A stretch of DNA of 33,276 nucleotides from Peribacillus frigoritolerans. GTDB taxonomy: Bacteria; Bacillota; Bacilli; Bacillales; DSM-1321. The stretch is from assembly GCF_030676415.1 (NCBI RefSeq), contig NZ_JAUUTW010000047.1:1-33276 (forward strand). The letters are read 5' to 3'. Positions 30,783 through 33,276 of the stretch are shown one piece after another. Each line of letters opens with the position of its first letter. Within the stretch, counting starts at the first letter, position 1. Position numbers and translations under genes: made by a program. The notes beneath the pieces are model-generated. The model ran no database searches. It was not told the origin of the DNA and worked only from the letters and a program-made list of their open reading frames with translations.

Positions 30783-32456
30783 ATGAATAAACCAATAGCA
30801 GAATTGATTTCAACTGTTTTGAACAATGAAATGCCAGCAAGTGAAATAGAAAAATTAATGGAAAAGCCAAAATTGGTGGAGTTAGGTGATATCGCCTTTC
30901 CGTGCTTTACTCTTGCAAAAAAATTCAAAAAATCGCCTCAAGTGATTGCGTCTGAAATAGCCCAACAATTAAACAGTAAGTTGATCCAAGAAGTGAACGT
31001 TGTGGGTGGTTATCTGAATATCTTCGTCAATCAACAGATGGTGACGGAAAACGTGCTGCAAACGATATTAAGGGAAAAGGATCAGTATGGTTCGATGCAG
31101 CCTGTACAGGAAAATGTCGTGATTGATTATTCCTCCCCGAATATTGCCAAGCCTTTTTCCATGGGGCACTTACGCTCAACGGTCATAGGGAATGCACTGG
31201 CTAACATTGCCGAAAAAAATGGCTACAATGCCGTGCGTATTAATCATTTAGGAGATTGGGGCACGCAATTCGGTAAGCTGATTGTCGCGTATAAGCTGTG
31301 GGGCGACAAAGAGGCAATCGAAGCTTCGCCGATTCAGGAATTATTGAAAATCTATGTGAAGTTCCATGAAAGAGCTGAAACCGATGAATCGTTGAATGAA
31401 CAAGCACGTGCAAGCTTCAAGTCGCTTGAAGATGGGGACGAGGAAGCACTGGCATTGTGGAAATGGTTCAGGGATGCGTCCCTAAAAGAGTTTGAGACGA
31501 TTTATGATTTATTGGGCATCCGTTTTGACTCCTATGCCGGTGAAGCGTTTTACAATGACAAAATGGATGCTGTTGTCGGGGAACTAAAAGAAAAAGGCTT
31601 ACTTACCCTATCCGAAGGTGCCTATGTCGTGCAATTGGAAGATATGCCGCCTTGTTTAATTACGAAAACGGACGGTGCGACGCTTTATGCCACGCGTGAT
31701 TTAGCTGCAGCCATGTATCGTAAAAAACATTATGAGGCGAGGAAAACATTTTATGTTGTCGGAAACGAACAATCCCTGCACTTTAAACAACTCTTTAACG
31801 TCATTGAAAAAATGGGGTATGATTGGTCAAAAGATTTACAGCACGTAGCATTTGGCATGATGTTAAAAGACGGTAAGAAAATGTCGACACGTAAAGGGAA
31901 AGTCGTGCTGCTTGCGGATGTACTGGCAGAGGCGATCGAAACTGCGAAGAGCAATATTGAAGAAAAAAATCAAGCGCTTGAACAGAAAGAACTGGTTGCT
32001 AGACAAGTTGGTGTCGGAGCGGTAATCTTTAATGATTTAAAAAATAACCGCATGAACGATATTGATTTTTCATTAGAGCAAATGATGAATTTTGAGGGAG
32101 AAACGGGTCCATATGTACAGTACACATTTGCGCGAATTTCCTCATTGCTTGAAAAAGGTGAATTTAAAGAGCAGGCCATCCAGTATGACGCTTTAGGAGA
32201 ATATGCGTGGCCAGTCATCCAGCTATTGGAGCAATACCCGATCATTGTCCAAAAATCATTTGAACAAGCCGACCCATCACAAATCGCGAAATTCAGCTTG
32301 CATTTATCGCGTGCTTTCAATAAGTATTATGCACATACGAAAATCTTAGTTGAAGATGAATGGAAACAAATGAAGCTTTCATTCGCTTTTTCCGTAGCGA
32401 TAGTATTGAAGGATGCGTTAAGTTTATTGGGAATTTCAACGCCGAATAAAATGTAA
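30783..32456 (+). CDS. argS: arginyl-tRNA synthetase
   Basis: 557 residues, class I synthetase. N-terminal Add-1 domain 1-105 (LGDIAFPCFTLAKKFKKSP, then GGYLNIFVN). Catalytic fold has the HIGH-type motif in SSPNIAKPFSMGHLRST (117-133) and KMSTR at 366-370. C-terminal DALR anticodon-binding domain (FARISSLLEKG onwards, IAKFSLHLSRAFNKYYAHTK). Charges tRNA-Arg in the cytosol. The second ATG is taken as start, nine nt after AGGAGG; the first is only three nt away from it. The T-box control and the MNKPIAELISTVL-type N terminus resemble the additional ArgS seen in some Bacillus rather than B. subtilis ArgS, so a second argS elsewhere in the genome is possible. Confidence 0.95.
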   Translation: MNKPIAELISTVLNNEMPASEIEKLMEKPKLVELGDIAFPCFTLAKKFKKSPQVIASEIAQQLNSKLIQEVNVVGGYLNIFVNQQMVTENVLQTILREKDQYGSMQPVQENVVIDYSSPNIAKPFSMGHLRSTVIGNALANIAEKNGYNAVRINHLGDWGTQFGKLIVAYKLWGDKEAIEASPIQELLKIYVKFHERAETDESLNEQARASFKSLEDGDEEALALWKWFRDASLKEFETIYDLLGIRFDSYAGEAFYNDKMDAVVGELKEKGLLTLSEGAYVVQLEDMPPCLITKTDGATLYATRDLAAAMYRKKHYEARKTFYVVGNEQSLHFKQLFNVIEKMGYDWSKDLQHVAFGMMLKDGKKMSTRKGKVVLLADVLAEAIETAKSNIEEKNQALEQKELVARQVGVGAVIFNDLKNNRMNDIDFSLEQMMNFEGETGPYVQYTFARISSLLEKGEFKEQAIQYDALGEYAWPVIQLLEQYPIIVQKSFEQADPSQIAKFSLHLSRAFNKYYAHTKILVEDEWKQMKLSFAFSVAIVLKDALSLLGISTPNKM

Positions 32457-32481
32457 AGTTTAAATGTCCCTGTAAACAAAG

Positions 32482-32516
32482 GAATCCATTTTGAACATTC
32501 AAAATGGATTCTTTAA
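32482..32516 (+). terminator. terminator of argS
   Basis: GAATCCATTTTGA and TCAAAATGGATTC, perfect 13-bp arms with a 4-nt loop, then TTTAAAA. Confidence 0.8.
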
Positions 32517-32532
32517 AATAATGAAAAACCGC

Positions 32533-32690
32533 CTACCCAGTGACATCGAACCAGGGGGATTTACCATCAAGTTCACCGTTGTAATGGATCGTGATATACT
32601 CGCCAGCCTTTATGTCTTTATGTGCATAAAAGTCTATCGTTAGTCGCATTCGGAGTGTATGAATGATTAGCGATCCATTTCCTAAGGCAA
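32533..32690 (-). pseudogene. 3' remnant of a SET-domain protein gene
   Basis: The minus strand reads ALGNGSLI, then in another frame NHSYTPNAT, then in a third TIDFYAHKDIKAGEYITIHY and NGELDGKSPWFDV before a TAG. NHSxxPN, the I-x-AGEEI-type helix and YxG are the core of the SET methyltransferase fold found in small bacterial SET proteins. The 5' half is missing, and two frame changes break what remains. Its broken end abuts the broken end of the hxlB remnant. Confidence 0.7.
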
Positions 32691-33041
32691 CCTGGTGCAG
32701 TGATACCATATGCGAAAGGCGATCTGATCATAGCCATTAGCGGGAGCGGCTCGACGAAAAGTGTGATAGCGGTTGCGGCAAAAGGCAGGGAAGTGGGATA
32801 CAAGGTGTTTTCGATCACGCCGAATGACCAATCGGATTTAGCGAATGTCTCTCATGAGGTCTTGGTGATTCCAGCTGCAACAAAAAATCGCTTGGATCAT
32901 GAAACGAAAAGCGTCCAGCCGTTAAGTGCATTGTTTGATCAATGCGTACATGTTTTATGTGATGCAGTATGCTTGGACTATTCATTAACCGAGTCCATTA
33001 GCCACGAGCGTACTTATTCCAAACATAGTAATGTTGAGTGA
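32691..33041 (+). pseudogene. hxlB: 5'-truncated 6-phospho-3-hexuloisomerase
   Basis: Only the C-terminal 115 or so residues of HxlB (normally about 185) are present. GDLIIAISGSGSTKS is the SIS-domain phosphate loop; KSVQPLSALFDQCVHVLCDA and the H-x-N-x-E C terminus follow B. subtilis HxlB. The N-terminal third with the first helix pair is deleted and no SD precedes any start, so the product would not be a functional isomerase of the ribulose-monophosphate formaldehyde pathway. No hxlA is next to it. Ends in a strong terminator, so the 3' end is original. Confidence 0.75.
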
Positions 33042-33079
33042 AAAAGGCGGGCTCCCTTCAGCGGATGCCCGCCTTTTTT
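33041..33079 (+). terminator. terminator of the hxlB remnant
   Basis: AAAAAGGCGGGC and GCCCGCCTTTTTT, 12-bp stem with a 14-nt loop. The left arm begins at the last base of the stop codon. Confidence 0.9.
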
Positions 33080-33082
33080 GAA

Positions 33083-33121
33083 CAAAAATGCCCTTACTCC
33101 CAAAACGGGAATAAAGGGCAT
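33083..33121 (-). terminator. terminator of the minus-strand gene at the right edge
   Basis: ATGCCCTTTATTCCC and GGGAGTAAGGGCAT (minus strand) with a GTTTT loop, followed by TTTTTG. Confidence 0.85.
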
Positions 33122-33151
33122 GTACCGTGAACATGTCACGGCGATAATGAA

Positions 33152-33276
33152 TTAATAAGCCAAGCTGAATAGGGCTTTGATGTGTGATAGATAGCGAACA
33201 TTACTTGCTTCTTTCATCAATGTAGCCGGCAGACCTTTAAGGGAAGTGTTATTGGCCCCGACGGTTGCCACTGCAT
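33152..33276 (-). CDS. C-terminal end of an unidentified protein (cut by window edge)
   Basis: The last 40 codons, AVATVGANNTSLKGLPATLM ... to ...KALFSLAY, run open to the edge and stop 31 nt before a minus-strand terminator. The clean frame and the terminator argue for a real gene. Family not recognised from so short a tail. Confidence 0.55.
   Translation of the reverse strand, partial: AVATVGANNTSLKGLPATLMKEASNVRYLSHIKALFSLAY

Noticed and set aside
32700..33041. Intact small sugar isomerase gene starting at a GTG
   Set aside because: Lacks the N-terminal third of HxlB, has no SD, and adjoins another truncated gene.
33125..33141. CCGTGA/TCACGG small palindrome
   Set aside because: Too short and without a T-run; probably incidental beside the real terminator.

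Overview
The window reads as chromosome of an aerobic, endospore-forming, low-GC Bacillaceae member. The evidence is spore-coat CotB-like proteins, a bacillithiol-dependent FosB, a cold-type acyl-lipid desaturase (Des), a T-box-controlled arginyl-tRNA synthetase, AAGGAGG-type ribosome binding sites, frequent TTG/GTG starts and many intrinsic terminators. Gene content and intergenic repeats look most like the Peribacillus (Bacillus simplex/frigoritolerans) group or a close relative; the genus is an inference.

Layout. 1-1.6 kb: a small membrane protein, a glycine/lysine-rich tandem-repeat protein on the minus strand and a doubtful 62-residue ORF. 1.8-6.1 kb: a plus-strand five-gene cluster of two CotB-like proteins, a 43-residue membrane peptide, an ArsB-type transporter and a third CotB/DUF2642-like protein. 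This is the most distinctive system here. 6.4-8.1 kb: a quinone-oxidoreductase-like enzyme divergent from a redox-type HxlR/DUF24 regulator whose last helix is cut by a nonsense codon. 8.2-10.9 kb: an accessory run (GNAT, PepSY membrane protein, FosB, Asp/Glu racemase, small hypothetical). 10.9-12.0 kb: decayed gene fragments and two oppositely oriented copies of a GC-rich intergenic repeat. 12.0-13.4 kb: an EamA transporter preceded by a coupled 26-codon ORF, and a YycE-like VOC protein. 13.4-14.05 kb: a wrecked SDR pseudogene and a 13-copy, 21-bp repeat array.

14.1-19.2 kb: small hypotheticals, an APH-fold kinase plus GNAT pair, a secreted PG-binding/3D-domain wall protein, a YhcW-like HAD phosphatase, a RimJ/L-type GNAT and a small membrane protein. 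19.5-21.4 kb: a two-gene ABC exporter. 21.6-23.0 kb: four small proteins. 23.0-26.1 kb: a LysR regulator divergent from a YqiG-like old yellow enzyme and a second EamA transporter. 26.2-28.5 kb: a LysM/GH18 spore or wall glycosidase on the minus strand and a DinB-fold protein. 28.7-30.5 kb: des followed directly by a DesR-like regulator with a degenerate output domain and no desK. 30.5-32.5 kb: an Arg T-box leader and argS. 32.5-33.0 kb: SET-domain and hxlB remnants fused head to head, both lacking 5' halves. The right edge cuts an unidentified minus-strand gene.

No rRNA, tRNA, CRISPR array, replication origin, intact insertion sequence or prophage module was seen. Several independently broken genes (SDR, SET, hxlB, HxlR tail, DesR output, two fragments near 11 kb) point to ongoing decay in the gaps between otherwise intact accessory genes.
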